Below, one piece after another: positions 63,707-64,000 of a stretch of DNA of 64,000 nt. The notes below the pieces were generated by a model. The model was not told the DNA's origin, did no database searches, and saw nothing but the letters and a program-made list of their open reading frames with translations. The stretch's first letter is position 1, and the number at the start of each line of letters is the position of its first letter. The stretch comes from Comamonadaceae bacterium G21597-S1 (lineage in GTDB: Bacteria > Pseudomonadota > Gammaproteobacteria > Burkholderiales > Burkholderiaceae_C), in NCBI GenBank assembly GCA_027214345.1, contig JAPWHR010000007.1, positions 124,001-188,000 of the forward strand, written 5' to 3'. Both the position numbers and the translations under genes were made by a program.

Positions 63707-64000
63707 ATGAAAACAGGACGCAACCTCATCGAATTGGCGCGGGAACTCGAGCGCCAGCAATCGACCAAGCGCGACTTGATCGTGCCCTCGGCGCTGCTGC
63801 GCCACGACACCGCCCCCGGCGGCCAGACCCAACTGACGATCCAGGAGGGCGAACGCACCGCGCTGTACGGCATCACGCCGCTGGCGCGCCGGCAGCTCGC
63901 CGACAAGCTCCGGATCCCGTTTCCGTACTTCGAGCGCATGCGCGAGGACCAGCCCCAGTTGCTGGACCACAACGTCAACACCTGGCTGCAGGGCGAGAAG
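63707..64000 (+). CDS. DUF932 family protein, N-terminal part (cut by window edge)
   Basis: 98 residues visible: LIELARELERQQSTKRDLIV, TQLTIQEGERTALYGITPLA and RRQLADKLRIPFPYFERM. This is the start of the DUF932 phage/plasmid-related proteins found on plasmids and ICEs; function unclear. AAGGA before the ATG at 63707. Supports an integrative or plasmid backbone continuing to the right. Confidence 0.85.
   Translation, partial: MKTGRNLIELARELERQQSTKRDLIVPSALLRHDTAPGGQTQLTIQEGERTALYGITPLARRQLADKLRIPFPYFERMREDQPQLLDHNVNTWLQGEK

Overview
This 64-kb stretch of GC-rich DNA most resembles an accessory region of a betaproteobacterium, probably Burkholderiales. The reasons are a CopK-like protein, CopI-type cupredoxins, small secreted proteins ending in an HCCFR-like tail, F510_1955-type propellers, and a plasmid/ICE-like backbone (DUF1845/AcaB, P4-type primase, DUF932) at the right end. 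The species cannot be named from sequence alone. About 52 kb is a copper/heavy-metal and periplasmic-redox island; the last 12 kb is mobile-element-like cargo and backbone.

Layout. 1-156: truncated lemA. 413-4532 (minus): CopA-type Cu(I) ATPase behind a 19-bp-spacer MerR-family promoter, with small His/Met-rich proteins. 4644-9444 (plus): a MerR regulator, a permuted ATP-grasp-like protein and an ABC1 kinase fused to an ATC-hydrolase-like domain. 9471-16365 (minus): AhpD-like protein, small membrane proteins, ICMT-like methyltransferase, HMA chaperone, orphan Rieske protein, APC permease and an adenylate cyclase. 16431-21612 (minus): propeller, CusF, cupredoxin, multicopper oxidase, outer-membrane efflux protein. 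21991-25793: copK, copS/copR, a TlpA fusion and a second CusF. 26167-29428: cadR/pbrR-like regulator, Cd/Pb/Zn ATPase, DUF3703. 29579-33520 (minus): PCuAC, lspA, dsbB, dsbA-like, cupredoxin, oxidase small assembly protein and SCO genes behind a CadR/PbrR-type promoter. 33600-35525: gene remnants, a CueR-like regulator and a CcdA-like protein. 36401-42623 (plus): cusCBA-type RND efflux. 43790-52079 (plus): nine compactly arranged genes for cytochrome c, TlpA, SCO, propeller, Met-rich peptide, multicopper oxidase, DsbD, YdjM-like and CtaG. 52208-52936: decayed IS630 transposase. 53464-64000: SWIB, NERD, MFS-acyltransferase, CREST-like membrane protein, XRE regulator, then the AcaB/primase/DUF932 backbone with hairpin-rich leaders.

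How it fits together. Cytoplasmic Cu(I) and Cd/Pb/Zn would be exported by P-type ATPases. Periplasmic copper would be bound (CusF, CopK, cupredoxins), oxidised (two multicopper oxidases) or pumped out (CusCBA). Two separate sets of copper-delivery and thiol-redox factors (SCO, PCuAC, CtaG, TlpA, DsbA/B/D) suggest the island also protects or rebuilds cytochrome oxidase under metal stress. Regulation visible in the DNA: MerR-family promoters, a matching pair of CopR-type boxes, and two FNR/ANR-type boxes in front of two related secreted proteins.

Points of most interest: a CueR-like regulator with TGA exactly where its second metal-binding cysteine codon should be; the ATP-grasp / ABC1-ATC hydrolase pair; the paired FNR-type promoters; a metal-controlled cytochrome-oxidase repair operon; and several gene remnants showing duplication and decay inside the island.
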